64,000 bases of DNA from contig NZ_FNSF01000005.1 in NCBI RefSeq assembly GCF_900105455.1, forward strand, positions 62,001 through 126,000, in the 5' to 3' direction. The notes under the pieces were generated by a model. It ran no database searches, was not told the DNA's origin, and was given only the letters and a program-made list of their open reading frames with translations. Of this stretch, positions 1 through 12,100 are shown piece by piece. A program made the position numbers and the translations under genes. Position 1 is the stretch's first letter. Each line of letters starts with the position of its first letter. Source of the stretch: Tenacibaculum sp. MAR_2009_124. Lineage in GTDB: Bacteria > Bacteroidota > Bacteroidia > Flavobacteriales > Flavobacteriaceae.

Positions 1-1
1 A

Positions 2-3000
2 CTATTTCAAAACGTCCTTATAAAAATTAGTGAGGACGAATTTTGGTGGTTCATGCGCTATCATCACTTAATTACTGATGGCTACGGTTGTTCTATCAAA
101 GTCAACTATGTTATTGATGAATACGAATTACTAGTAAATAATAAGCCTTCCGAAAACACTGAATTTCCAAAATATTTTGACATAGCGCAAAAAAACAACG
201 AATATCTTAACTCTAAGCAATACGAGAGAGATGCCGAATATTGGAAGGAAAAATTTACCACTATTCCCAAATCAGTATTTCAAAAAAAATTCGAGAATCG
301 AACTCTAAATGCAGGAAGGTACTCCATCTCAATTTCCGATTCAGATAGGAACATCATTAATGCACTTACTGCAAAAACATCTGCCAATTTAGCGCAATTT
401 AGCATTGCCGCACTTTCAATATATTTTGGAAAAACTCTTAATCAAAAAGACTTTACCATTGGTGTGCCTACGCATAACCGCGGTAGTAGAGTAGAAAGAA
501 AAACTCTTGGTATGTTTTCTAGCATTCTTCCTTACAAAGGTCACTATGATGACAGGCAAACTTTAGCTGAGCTTTTGACCAACATAAAACAAGAGCAAAG
601 AAAGGATTATCGTCATAGATTATATCCAACATCTCATATAAACAGGTCACTAAACCTTTTATCTGAAGACAAACTACAACTTTTTGATATTACCGTAAAC
701 TACGAGTTTTTCAAACTCTCAAGAACTATCAATGATAGTTTAAAGTCATTTTCTAAAAATGTAACGTGTACCGAAGAAGTCTCGAGCCCGATTTCATTCA
801 GATGGTCGGACTACGGTTCGGAAGTTCCTTTAATATTAAATATCGACTATAAAAAGGAATATTTCGAGCAACAGGAAATAGAACTGATAGCTGAACGTTT
901 TTTATATATTATTCGACAGTTTAATATTTCTCTTGATGCACCTGTAAAGAACATTTCTGTTATTCCTGAAAATGAGTTACAGCAATTACTTCATAAGTTT
1001 AATGATTCAACATATGAGCTTCCCACAAACAAAACTATCCTGGATTTCTTTGAAGAACAAGCATTTGCAACACCTGATAATATTGCTCTAATTCATAATG
1101 ATAGACAACTTACTTATGAAGAGCTAAACAATCGAGCAAATCAACTTGCTAATTTCCTCAAGTACAAAGGAGTTCAATCAAATGATATTATTGGGCTGCT
1201 CTCTGAGAAAACCTTTGAAATGCTAATTGGTGTTTTAGGAATTTTAAAAGCCAACGCTGCTTATGTTCCTATATCGCCTGACTACCCAAAACAGAGAATC
1301 GATTTTATTATTGAGAATACTCAAATTGATATTTTACTTCACACTTCTGATACTTTTCTCAAAAAAGAAGAGCTACTAACAGTCAATTTAAAAAAAGATT
1401 GGAACGAAATTTCTACTTTTTCAAGAACCAATATTGAAAGAATTGAAAACACTGATAGTTTAGCTTATGTAATTTATACCTCAGGTACTACAGGAACTCC
1501 AAAAGGGGTTATGGTACAGCATAACTCGCTTAGTAATTATATACAATATCAATCACAACTTTTTAATTTCAGCTCAAATGAACATGTTCTTCAATTCTCG
1601 AACTTTATTTTTGATGCTTCTATTGAGCAGTTTTTCTTAGCTCTAACGAATGGCGCAACCCTTGTATTGCCATCAAAAAATGATATTCTTGATACAGAGA
1701 AGTTGCATATACTTATAAAAGACAAAAATGTAACTCATCTTCATGCTACTCCAAGTTACTTACAACAATTAAATAACTTGGACGAATGCCTTGAACTGAA
1801 AAGAGTTATTTCTGGTGGAGAAGTTTGTTCCTTAAGCCTAGCAAAGAGAATACCAGCCAATATAGATTTCTATAACAAATATGGACCTACAGAAGCAACG
1901 ATATCGGTTACCGAACACAAATTTGATCCAAAATTAGATAAGGCACCTGTGCTTCCAATTGGACGTCCGATTGCGCATATGGAAGTCTATATTTTAAATA
2001 GTAAAAATGAAGTTTGTCCAATTGGTGTTCCTGGTGAACTATGCATTTCTGGAATCGGGCTCTCATCAGGATACTTGAATAATGAAGAACTTACCAAGCA
2101 GAAATTCACCCAGCACCCACTGAAAAAAGATACACCCATTTATAAAACCGGAGACATCGCTAGTTGGCTTCCTGATGGAACTATTGAGTTCATAAGTCGA
2201 ATGGATGATCAGGTAAAAATTAGGGGACACCGAATTGAGTTAGGAGAAATTGAGAGTTCTTTATTTAAATTACAACAGGTTAAAAACTGTGCCGTACTCG
2301 CTCAAAAAGACAATCAAAAAAACGATACGCTAGTAGGTTATCTTGTACTAGAAGCATCTACCTCGATTGAAAGCGTAAAAAATGATTTAAAAGAGTCCCT
2401 ACCAGAATATATGATTCCTGCCATTTGGGTTGAGTTGGATACAATTCCTTTAACTCCTAATGGAAAACTGGATAAAAAGGCATTACCTCAGCCCAAAATA
2501 AATAAAATTCCAGAAGACAACTATGTAGCTCCAAATACTCCTTTAGAAATTGAGTTAGCTACCATTTGGCAAGAACTTTTAGGAATATCAAAAATTGGAA
2601 TTAGGGATAACTTCTTTAAACTAGGAGGCCATAGTATTTTAGTTATTCAACTTATTTCTAAGTTACGAGCAAAAGGCTATAGCATCGCTGTTAATGAAAT
2701 TTTCGATTTCCCAACCATAGAAAGGATTTGCCAAAGGCTTCAAAAAATAACCCATCAGTTTCAAGCTTCATCAAACCAAATTACCAACGAGAGCAAAAAG
2801 ATTACTCCAGAAATGATTCCTTTAGCGGAATTAAATCAAAAAGATATTGATATTATTACTGATACGATTCCTAATGGAGTTGAAAATATTCAAGACATCT
2901 ATTCATTATCTCCATTACAAGAAGGAATTCATTACCATCATTTATTAAGCTCTGAAAAAGAAGGAGATCCTTATATTTTCTCTTGCTTATTTGGTTTTGA

Positions 3001-6000
3001 TTCAGAAGGTGATCGTCAAAAGTTCACAAGCGCTCTTCAAAAGGTAATCGAAAGACATGATGTATTAAGAACATGCTTCATTAGTAAAGGTATTTCTCAA
3101 CCCGTACAAATAGTACAAAAAGAAGTATCCTTACCAATAACAACATTGACGTTGGATGATTCTAAAGAGACTCTTTCTCAACTAAAATCAATTATTGAAC
3201 CTGGAAACCAATGGATGGATATTTCTAAAGGCTCACTCATCAACCTTCAATATGCAGATGATAATAATAAATTCTATTTAATTTTTAACGAACATCATTT
3301 GATCTCAGATCATGTGGGACTAAGCAAATTAATTCAAGAAATTGATATTATATTATCCGATAAACAAGAAAAACTTGATTCTCCAAAACTTTACAGAGAG
3401 TTCATTGGTCAAGTTAGACATCTAAGAGAAAACAATAACGCCGAAACATTCTTTAGTGAATTATTCTCAGAAATATCAGAACCAAGTTATCCGTTTAATC
3501 TATCAAACACTTCTACTTCAGCAAGTAGAATTAAGGAAGGGGATTTAGAATTATCTAAGGAATTCAGTTCTGAAATAAAAACAAAATGTAAGAACTTAGG
3601 AATTAGTCCTGCCTCTTTTTTCCATGCAGCTTTTGGTCTTATTGTTGGACAATGTAGCAATACTGATTATGCTTTGTTTGGATCTTTATTTTCTGGAAGG
3701 CTTCAAACCACTTCAGAAGTATCAGAATCTTTAGGTTTATTTATAAACACGTTGCCAGTATTAATTCCACTAAAAGGAAATGTAAAAGAATACTTAGAGC
3801 AAGTGCATAGCCATTTAAATAGTTTAATTCCTTACGAACAAACGGCTATTTCTGAAATTCACAACTGGACTTCTATTCCAAATAACACTCCACTTTTGAG
3901 TGCTGTATTAAACTTCAGACATTCTTCTGCAGACTTATCTGTTAACAAAACAATTACTCTAGGCCATACGGAAGTAACTATTGTTGATGCAGTTGAACGC
4001 AGTAACTATCCATTTTCGCTAAATGTTGATGACTATGGTGATACTTTTAAATTGAATGCTCAACTAGATCAAAGCATCGCTCCAGAGAGGCTGCTTAACT
4101 ATATGGAAATTGTTCTAAACCAACTTTTAACTGATTTAAATAAAGAACAAAAAAGCATTTCTGAAATCAACATTTTACCAAATCACGAACAACAGCTTTT
4201 AGTACATAATTTTAATGATACAAACACTAGTTACCCTGATCATAAAACTATCATCGATCTTTTTATAGAGCAAGTAAATAAAGCTCCTCATTTAACTGCC
4301 ATCGCTCATAATGATTCTACATTCACCTATCAAGAACTTGATGAAAAATCGAATCAATTTGCTAATTATTTACTTTCAAATGGCAACCTAAAGATAGAAG
4401 AATCCGTAGCTGTTATTCTGGAGAGGTCTCCTTGGTTAATTGTTGCTTTCTTAGGAATACTTAAAGCCGGGGGAACCTATGTTCCTATAGATCCAAAATT
4501 CCCATTAGAACGAAAACATTATATTATTGAAGACAGTAATTCTAATACTATAATAGACCAAAGCTTTATTGAAAAGTTTCAAAAGGAATGTTCTAACATC
4601 TCAAATGATTTACCTCAGCGACCTATAACTTCTAATAACTTGGTATATATCATATATACATCAGGGAGTACAGGAAAACCTAAAGGAGTATTGATTGAGC
4701 ACAAAGCGATTATGAATACCATTTTTGCTCAAATCGATGGTTTCTTTATTCATAAAAACTCTAAATGCTTACAGTTTGCTAGCCCATCATTTGACGCTTC
4801 AATTAGTGAAATTCTTACATCTTTACTATCAGAAAGCACCTTGTATATCATTGACGACAAACAAAAATCTGATGTTAATTACTTTACCAATTTTATTGTT
4901 GATAACGGTATTACCATAGCAACCATACCACCTGCTTTTCTGCAACTTTTATCTATTGAAAAGCTAGCAGGAATTAAGACCATTGTTTCTGCCGGTGAAG
5001 CCATCTCACTTGATCTAGCAAAAGGAGTAGCAAAACATTGCAATTTTATTAATGCGTATGGTCCCACAGAAACAAGTATCTGTACCTCCCTCTTTAATGA
5101 AGAGTTAACCTCTCTTGTTTCTATTGGAAAACCGATCAATAACACCCAAGTTTATATTTTGAATCAGAATAATTCTCTTTTACCAATGGGTGCTACCGGT
5201 GAGCTATGTGTTGGTGGTACAGGATTAACTAGAGGTTATCTTAATAGAGAAGAACTAACTGCAAAAAAATTCATACAAAATCCTTTCAGCAAAAGCTCTA
5301 ATGAAAGAATCTACAAAACAGGTGATTTAGCCAGATGGCTGCCTGATGGATCTTTAGAATTTGCTGGAAGAGTTGACGATCAGGTTAAAATAAGAGGCTA
5401 TCGAATTGAACTCGGTGAAATAGAAAACGTTCTTTATTCGATTAAGGGTGTTGTACAACACTCAGTAATTACTCATAAAGATAAAAATAACATCCATAGT
5501 TTGGTTGCCTATGTGGTACTCAATGATGAATTAACCAAGGAAACTGTTCAAGAGAAGTTAAAGAAAAAACTTCCAGAATATATGATTCCTTCAATTTGGA
5601 TTGAATTGAAAACAATGCCAATTACTTCTAATGGAAAAGTGAACAAAAAAGCGCTTCCAATACCTGAAGAAGTACTTGTTTCTTCTTCGACTTATAAAGC
5701 TGCAAGAAACGAATTCGAAACAAAATTGGTTTCAATTTGGCAAGAGCTTTTATCAATTGATAAAATTGGAATTCATGATAATTTCTTCGAATTAGGCGGA
5801 CACTCTCTTTTAGCGACAAGACTTGTTTCTCAAATTCGTACAAAATTAGATCTGGAACTTACTATTAAGGAAGTTTTCGAACATAGAACAATTGCAGAAA
5901 TTTCAACACTTATAAATAACAATGATAATAATAGAAATGCACTTCCTACAATAACACGAGAACATAAAGAATTCATTCCTTTATCATTTAGCCAAGAACG

Positions 6001-9000
6001 ACTATGGTTTTTGGATCAATTGCAAGGTTCTACAGAATACCATATGCCATTTGTTATTAATTTGGAAGGAGACTTAGATACCGAAGTACTTGAAAAATCA
6101 TTTCAATTAATTATCGAACGACATCAAACACTTCGAACTTTATTAATCAGTGAGAACGGTAGCGAATATCAAAAAGTCATTTCTGAAATAAATTGGAAGT
6201 TACAAGAAACTTATTACCCTAATCAAAGAGAACTTAAGAATGAAATATTTAACTTTTTAACAAGTCCGTTTAATTTATCTGAAGACTATAAAATCAGAGT
6301 CAATGTTTATAAAACTGATGAAAGAAAGTATGTTCTAGCCTGTCTTATTCACCATATTGCAAGTGATGGATGGTCTCAAGCTATCTTTATAAATGAATTG
6401 AATGAAATTTATAATTCTTATAGTAATAACGATACTCCTTCATTAGCTAATTTAGATATTCAATACTCTGATTATGCAATTTGGCAACGTAAACATTTAG
6501 AAGGTAAAATAATTGATGATCAACTCAACTATTGGAAAGAAAAATTAAACGATGTACCTAAATTAAAACTCCCTGTTGATTTTACAAGTAATGTAGCACA
6601 GAATAACGATGCTGGTCTTGCTTCATTGATCATCGACAAAAAACTCACATTAGCTTTAAATAAAGTATGTAAAGAAGAGGATGTGACTTTGTTTATGTTC
6701 CTTTTAACTGGTTTTAAAGTTTTATTGAGTCGATATAGTAATCAAGAGGATATTTGTGTTGGAACTCCAATTGCCAACCGTACACAATCGGAACTGGAAA
6801 ACATCATAGGATTTTTCACAAACACATTAGCACTAAGAAGTGATTTAAGCGGGAATCCTACCTTTAAAGAAGCTTTGGGAACAGTTAAAAAAACCACTTT
6901 AGAGGCTTATGACCACCAAATAGCACCTTTTGAAAGAGTCGTTAAAACAATAACTTCAAATAGAGATCTGAACAGTACTCCCTTATTTCAAGTGATGTTT
7001 GCTCTTCAAAATACGTTTGATGACAACCAGAAGCTTCAACTCGATAATATCCACGCATCTAAATATGATTTTGATCGTTCGTTAGCTAAATTTGATCTTT
7101 CGCTCGATGCTCTCGAAAGTAATGGAGTCATTAATTTATCAATGACCTATCGTAAAAACACTTTTACTAAAGACACGGTTAATCAACTTCTAAAACACTA
7201 TAAAATCCTATTAGAGCAATTTGTGGAAAATAGAATTCAAAACATTCATTCGGTTTCCTTATTAGATACTAATGAGGAACAAAAACTACTGATTGATTTC
7301 CAGAATACAAATCATGCGTATCCAAAAAATGAAACGTTAGCAACCTTGTTTACAAAGCAAGTCATTAATACACCTCATCATATTGCCATAAGTCAAAATG
7401 AAAGGGAACTTACCTACAAGGAACTTGACAAAAAGTCGAATCAACTTGGACATTTCTTATTAAAGAAAGGAGTTAGAAAAGGAGATATTATTGGTTTATG
7501 CATGGACAGAAGTCCAGAGTTAATCATTGGTATTCTAGGAATCTTAAAAGCAGGGGCAGCATATGTTCCTATTGATTCAGATTATCCAGAAAAACGTACT
7601 GAACATATTATAAACGATACCTCGATTGAAATTCTGATAAGTGATCAACATAGTTCTATTGAAGCTGAGAACCGAGAAGATATTTTCGTTTTGAAATTAG
7701 ATAAAGATTGGAGTTCTATTGAAACCTTATCAAAGGAAACACCTATGATAACGTCAAACTCAAGCGACCTTTCTTATATAATTTACACTTCTGGAAGTAC
7801 TGGACTTCCGAAAGGTGTGATGATTGAAAACCAATCGGTGGTAAACCTTATTTCTTATCAATCAAAAAAATTCAATATCACAGATTCAGAAAGGATTTTA
7901 CTCTTTTCTAACTATGTTTTTGATGCCTCTGTAGAACAGTTATTTATGACACTGCTTAATGGCGCAAGACTTGTTATTCTTTCGAAAGACGATTTGTTAA
8001 ACCCTGATAATGTAATTCAGCTTGTAAACAATCAGAAGATAACTCATATTCATGCCACACCTAGTTACCTTTCTCAACTTGAAGGCATAGAAAATTGCGA
8101 AAGTATTAGACGAATTGTTTCTGGAGGGGAAAAATGTTCTTTTGAATTAGCAAAAAAACTATCCAAGAAAAAAGATTTTTATAACGAATACGGCCCTACG
8201 GAGACTACAGTTACGGCAACTGAGCTTTTATTTGATTCAGAAAGTAATAAAAACGAAGTAGTTTCCATCGGTAAACCTATTGGTAATACGCAAGCCTATA
8301 TTTTAAACTCAGAAAATAAACTACAACCTATTGGTGTTTATGGCGAATTATGTCTTGCAGGAGATGGTTTAGCTCGTGGTTATTTAAACCAACCAGAATT
8401 AACTTCCGAAAAGTTCATAGAACATCCTTTTAATCAAGGTGAAAGAATCTATAAAACTGGTGATATTGTGAGGTGGCTACCAGACGGAACTTTGGACTTC
8501 TTAGAAAGAAATGACGGCCAAGTTAAAATTAGAGGATATAGAATTGAGCTTGGAGAAATTGAAAATACACTGCTCAAAATTGAGGAGGTTCGCAATGGTT
8601 GCATTTCGGCTAAAAAAGATAAAAACAACCAAGATTACCTAGTTGGTTACATTGTTTTTGAATCGGCTCCTATTAATAAAAATGTAATTATCAAAGAGCT
8701 TAAAAAAAACCTACCTGAGTATATGATTCCTAAGGTTTGGGTAGAAATTGATGCACTGCCATTAACTGTTAATGGAAAACTAGATAAAAAAGCCTTGCCT
8801 GAAATAGACTCTGTATTAACCAAGAAAAAAGAACTCATAACCCCAAGGAGTGCTACTGAGAAAAAACTCTTCAACATATGGCAACAACTACTAAATCTAG
8901 AAAAGTTTAGTATTGATGACAACTTCTTCGAACTTGGCGGCCATAGCTTACTTGCTACCAGATTAGTATCTGTTATAAAACTAGAATTAGGTGTAAACAT

Positions 9001-9124
9001 TTCTATTCGAGAAATATTTGAAAATGCCACCATAGAAGGACTCGGTATTCTAATCGATTTATTTACAACTAACGAAAAAGAAGACGAAGATGAAGAAGAT
9101 TTTAACCAAATTATAGAAATTTAA
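2..9124 (+). CDS. Nonribosomal peptide synthetase, C(partial)-A-T-C-A-T-C-A-T, 5' end outside window
   Basis: The reading frame is open from base 2 and the first ATG (53) falls inside a condensation domain just before its HHLITDG motif, so the gene starts left of the window; about 3040 residues are visible. Approximate order: partial C (2-950), A1 (1040-2490, TSGTTGTPKG near 1490), T1 (DNFFKLGGHS near 2610), C2 (2880-4150, HHLISDH near 3292), A2 (4240-5690), T2 (near 5780), C3 (5960-7230, HHIASDG near 6350), A3 (7330-8810), T3 (near 8920). Aligning each A domain to remembered GrsA positions gives pocket residues A1 DAEHIGKIS, A2 DASTVAAIC, A3 DAEHVGEVT. A2 resembles known Tyr codes; A1 and A3 match nothing I recognise. 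The protein ends in a very acidic tail (EKEDEDEED). The next NRPS starts one base after the stop, so the two are surely co-transcribed. No tailoring gene is visible beside it. Confidence 0.97.
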   Translation, partial: LFQNVLIKISEDEFWWFMRYHHLITDGYGCSIKVNYVIDEYELLVNNKPSENTEFPKYFDIAQKNNEYLNSKQYERDAEYWKEKFTTIPKSVFQKKFENRTLNAGRYSISISDSDRNIINALTAKTSANLAQFSIAALSIYFGKTLNQKDFTIGVPTHNRGSRVERKTLGMFSSILPYKGHYDDRQTLAELLTNIKQEQRKDYRHRLYPTSHINRSLNLLSEDKLQLFDITVNYEFFKLSRTINDSLKSFSKNVTCTEEVSSPISFRWSDYGSEVPLILNIDYKKEYFEQQEIELIAERFLYIIRQFNISLDAPVKNISVIPENELQQLLHKFNDSTYELPTNKTILDFFEEQAFATPDNIALIHNDRQLTYEELNNRANQLANFLKYKGVQSNDIIGLLSEKTFEMLIGVLGILKANAAYVPISPDYPKQRIDFIIENTQIDILLHTSDTFLKKEELLTVNLKKDWNEISTFSRTNIERIENTDSLAYVIYTSGTTGTPKGVMVQHNSLSNYIQYQSQLFNFSSNEHVLQFSNFIFDASIEQFFLALTNGATLVLPSKNDILDTEKLHILIKDKNVTHLHATPSYLQQLNNLDECLELKRVISGGEVCSLSLAKRIPANIDFYNKYGPTEATISVTEHKFDPKLDKAPVLPIGRPIAHMEVYILNSKNEVCPIGVPGELCISGIGLSSGYLNNEELTKQKFTQHPLKKDTPIYKTGDIASWLPDGTIEFISRMDDQVKIRGHRIELGEIESSLFKLQQVKNCAVLAQKDNQKNDTLVGYLVLEASTSIESVKNDLKESLPEYMIPAIWVELDTIPLTPNGKLDKKALPQPKINKIPEDNYVAPNTPLEIELATIWQELLGISKIGIRDNFFKLGGHSILVIQLISKLRAKGYSIAVNEIFDFPTIERICQRLQKITHQFQASSNQITNESKKITPEMIPLAELNQKDIDIITDTIPNGVENIQDIYSLSPLQEGIHYHHLLSSEKEGDPYIFSCLFGFDSEGDRQKFTSALQKVIERHDVLRTCFISKGISQPVQIVQKEVSLPITTLTLDDSKETLSQLKSIIEPGNQWMDISKGSLINLQYADDNNKFYLIFNEHHLISDHVGLSKLIQEIDIILSDKQEKLDSPKLYREFIGQVRHLRENNNAETFFSELFSEISEPSYPFNLSNTSTSASRIKEGDLELSKEFSSEIKTKCKNLGISPASFFHAAFGLIVGQCSNTDYALFGSLFSGRLQTTSEVSESLGLFINTLPVLIPLKGNVKEYLEQVHSHLNSLIPYEQTAISEIHNWTSIPNNTPLLSAVLNFRHSSADLSVNKTITLGHTEVTIVDAVERSNYPFSLNVDDYGDTFKLNAQLDQSIAPERLLNYMEIVLNQLLTDLNKEQKSISEINILPNHEQQLLVHNFNDTNTSYPDHKTIIDLFIEQVNKAPHLTAIAHNDSTFTYQELDEKSNQFANYLLSNGNLKIEESVAVILERSPWLIVAFLGILKAGGTYVPIDPKFPLERKHYIIEDSNSNTIIDQSFIEKFQKECSNISNDLPQRPITSNNLVYIIYTSGSTGKPKGVLIEHKAIMNTIFAQIDGFFIHKNSKCLQFASPSFDASISEILTSLLSESTLYIIDDKQKSDVNYFTNFIVDNGITIATIPPAFLQLLSIEKLAGIKTIVSAGEAISLDLAKGVAKHCNFINAYGPTETSICTSLFNEELTSLVSIGKPINNTQVYILNQNNSLLPMGATGELCVGGTGLTRGYLNREELTAKKFIQNPFSKSSNERIYKTGDLARWLPDGSLEFAGRVDDQVKIRGYRIELGEIENVLYSIKGVVQHSVITHKDKNNIHSLVAYVVLNDELTKETVQEKLKKKLPEYMIPSIWIELKTMPITSNGKVNKKALPIPEEVLVSSSTYKAARNEFETKLVSIWQELLSIDKIGIHDNFFELGGHSLLATRLVSQIRTKLDLELTIKEVFEHRTIAEISTLINNNDNNRNALPTITREHKEFIPLSFSQERLWFLDQLQGSTEYHMPFVINLEGDLDTEVLEKSFQLIIERHQTLRTLLISENGSEYQKVISEINWKLQETYYPNQRELKNEIFNFLTSPFNLSEDYKIRVNVYKTDERKYVLACLIHHIASDGWSQAIFINELNEIYNSYSNNDTPSLANLDIQYSDYAIWQRKHLEGKIIDDQLNYWKEKLNDVPKLKLPVDFTSNVAQNNDAGLASLIIDKKLTLALNKVCKEEDVTLFMFLLTGFKVLLSRYSNQEDICVGTPIANRTQSELENIIGFFTNTLALRSDLSGNPTFKEALGTVKKTTLEAYDHQIAPFERVVKTITSNRDLNSTPLFQVMFALQNTFDDNQKLQLDNIHASKYDFDRSLAKFDLSLDALESNGVINLSMTYRKNTFTKDTVNQLLKHYKILLEQFVENRIQNIHSVSLLDTNEEQKLLIDFQNTNHAYPKNETLATLFTKQVINTPHHIAISQNERELTYKELDKKSNQLGHFLLKKGVRKGDIIGLCMDRSPELIIGILGILKAGAAYVPIDSDYPEKRTEHIINDTSIEILISDQHSSIEAENREDIFVLKLDKDWSSIETLSKETPMITSNSSDLSYIIYTSGSTGLPKGVMIENQSVVNLISYQSKKFNITDSERILLFSNYVFDASVEQLFMTLLNGARLVILSKDDLLNPDNVIQLVNNQKITHIHATPSYLSQLEGIENCESIRRIVSGGEKCSFELAKKLSKKKDFYNEYGPTETTVTATELLFDSESNKNEVVSIGKPIGNTQAYILNSENKLQPIGVYGELCLAGDGLARGYLNQPELTSEKFIEHPFNQGERIYKTGDIVRWLPDGTLDFLERNDGQVKIRGYRIELGEIENTLLKIEEVRNGCISAKKDKNNQDYLVGYIVFESAPINKNVIIKELKKNLPEYMIPKVWVEIDALPLTVNGKLDKKALPEIDSVLTKKKELITPRSATEKKLFNIWQQLLNLEKFSIDDNFFELGGHSLLATRLVSVIKLELGVNISIREIFENATIEGLGILIDLFTTNEKEDEDEEDFNQIIEI

Positions 9125-9125
9125 G

Positions 9126-12100
9126 ATGAGCTTACATATATTAAAAATTTTAAAGGAACTAAATGAAAACGGAGCCAAATTAGAAGTTAATAAGGGCTCA
9201 TTAAAGTTAAAAGCGACAAAACCTATTGCTAATGATTTAATTTCTCTATTAAAAAAACATAAAGAAGAACTTATTGATTTTATAGAAAAGCATCAAGTCA
9301 AAACAAGTAGTACTTCATTACCTAAAGTAACCAATTTAAGTGGAAACTTTACAGGTAAAATACCACTATCATTTAGTCAAGAACGCCTCTGGTTCCTAGA
9401 CCAATTGAATGGTAGTGTAGAATATCATGTTCCTTTTATGCTCAACTTAAAAGGAAACTTAACCCCTGATGCTATGGAGCAATCACTTCGAACTATTATT
9501 ACACGACATGAAATACTACGCACGGTACTATTATCCGAAGATGGAGTTCCTTTTCAAAAAGTAACAGATTCCGACGAATGGAGTATGTTACAAAAAGAAA
9601 CATCCATCATAAACTCAGAAAAAGATGTTGAGGAGTTTACAAAACTTCCATTTGATCTTTCGAAAGATTTTATGCTAAAAGCTTGTCTATTTAGGGTAAG
9701 CAAAGACCATCATATTTTAGTTTGTCTCTTTCACCATATTGCTTCCGATGCCTGGTCTTCAGGGATTTTTATGAATGAATTATCTGAACTTTATAGTAGT
9801 TTTTCAAGCAATACTCCCACTTCTTTATCTCCCCTTGACATACAATATTCCGATTATGCCATCTGGTTGAGAAATCATGTTGAGGGTACCTTCTTAAATG
9901 AACAAATTAATTACTGGAAAAAGCAACTTAGTAACGTCAATAACCTATTACTTCCAACTGATTTCCCAAGACCAGCTATACAAAGTAAAAATGGAGCGGG
10001 CACTTCTTTAGAAATAGATAAAACCTTAAGTAATGATGTTCTTCAATTATGCCAAAAAGAAGATGTTACTCTTTTTATTTTAATGCTTTCTACTTTTAAA
10101 ATACTTATGAGTAGATATTCAAATCAGAAGGATATTTGCATTGGTAGTCCGATAGCCAATAGAACACAGGCTGAATTAGAAGGGCTTCTAGGCTTTTTTA
10201 CAAATACTTTAGCCTTTAGAAGCAACTTAGAGGGAAATCCTACCTTTAAAGACTTTTTAAAAACAGTAAAACAAACAACTCTCGAAGGCTACGATCATCA
10301 GCTTGTCCCTTTTGAAAAAATTGTTGACAGTGTTAGTAACCAACGAGACCTTAGTATGTCTCCTTTGTTTCAAGTAATGCTTGTTATCAATAACACACCA
10401 GAAGGAAACAAAGATCTTAAGCTTGAAAATGTTGACGTTTCAAATTATACGATTAATAGAGAGAGCTCAAAGTTCGACTTAACACTTCTTGTATTTAATA
10501 CAAACGGGCAATTAACCATAGGAATTGAATACTGTACAGATTTATTCAAAGAATCTACTGCTGAACAAATTCTGAGAAACTTTAAAGAATTACTGAAAAG
10601 CATTACGGAAAATATTGAACTCCCTATTGAAAATCTAAACATTTTGGAACCAAGTGAGAAAATTACTTCACTTGATGCATTTAACCAAAACGAAAAAAAC
10701 TACCCTGGTAATCAAACGGTTTTAGATTTATTTAAAAAACGGGTAGTTCAAACACCCAACAAAACTGCACTGGTTTTTCAAAATCAACAATTAACATATC
10801 TCGAACTAGATCGAAAATCAGATAAAATCGCTCACACCCTACTAACAAAAGGAGTAAAACCTAATGATAAAGTAGGTATTTGTATTGATCGTTCTGAAGA
10901 AATGATTATTGGTATTTTGGCGATATTAAAAACAGGATCTGCCTATGTTGCTATAGATCCAGAATATCCGGAAAGCAGAATAGATCATATGATCCAGGAT
11001 TCAGGTATTCAGTTACTATTGACAAGTAAAGAATGTATTGAAAAGGTTACAAATGACAATCTTGAAGTCGTGATCTTATCAACAGAGCTTGCTTGCGAAA
11101 CTACCACAGATCAATCACTTCCAAATGTGTCTCCTGAACAACTAGCATATCTAATTTACACTTCAGGCTCTACAGGCAAACCTAAAGGTGTACTCATGTC
11201 GCATAAGGCGCTTTTCAACCTCATCTATTTTCAAAAAGAAGCAGCTATTTCTGGAGATAAAGTAACTCAATTCACTAGTATTAGTTTCGATGTTTCTTTT
11301 CAAGAAATATTCTTTAGTTTAAGTCAAGGTAAAGAGCTACATATCATATCATCGAAACTTAAAAAAGATGCCTTAGCTCTCAAAAACTATATCAAAGAGA
11401 ATAATATCAACATCATTTTTCTTCCCACATCATTCTTTAACTTTTTTAGTTCAGAAGGATATTTCGAAGAGTTGACCTCTGTAAAAAATATTTTTGTGGC
11501 AGGTGAACAATTAAAAATGACTCCCGAGTTGATTCATTACTTAAAAAATAGTGATGTTACTTTACACAATCACTACGGCCCCAGCGAAGCCCATGTGGTT
11601 ACAACTCATGAATTGAGTAATAGAAATAACAACATAGAAACCACTACACCTTTTATCGGTTTCCCTGTTGCTAACAATCAAATCTATATTTTAGATACCC
11701 ACCAACAATTAGTTCCTTTAGGAGTTCCTGGCGAACTTTGTATCGGAGGAAATCAATTAGCTAATGGTTATTTGAATAAACCAGAATTAACCTCTGAAAA
11801 ATTTATTGCGAATCCTTTTAAAGACAATGAGAAAATTTATAGAACTGGAGATTTAGCAAAATGGTCTTCAGATGGAAATATTATTTTCTTAGGACGAATA
11901 GATAATCAAGTAAAAGTAAGAGGATATAGAATTGAACTTGGTGAAATCGAAAATGCACTAGCTTCTTTAGAAGAAATTGTAGAATGTTCCGTTCTCGCTA
12001 AAAAAGATGAACAAGGTAACAATCGATTGGTGAGTTATATTGTCTCTGTAAATGATTTTAACAAGGAAGAAATTCAAAATGAGTTAAAAAAACTCTTACC

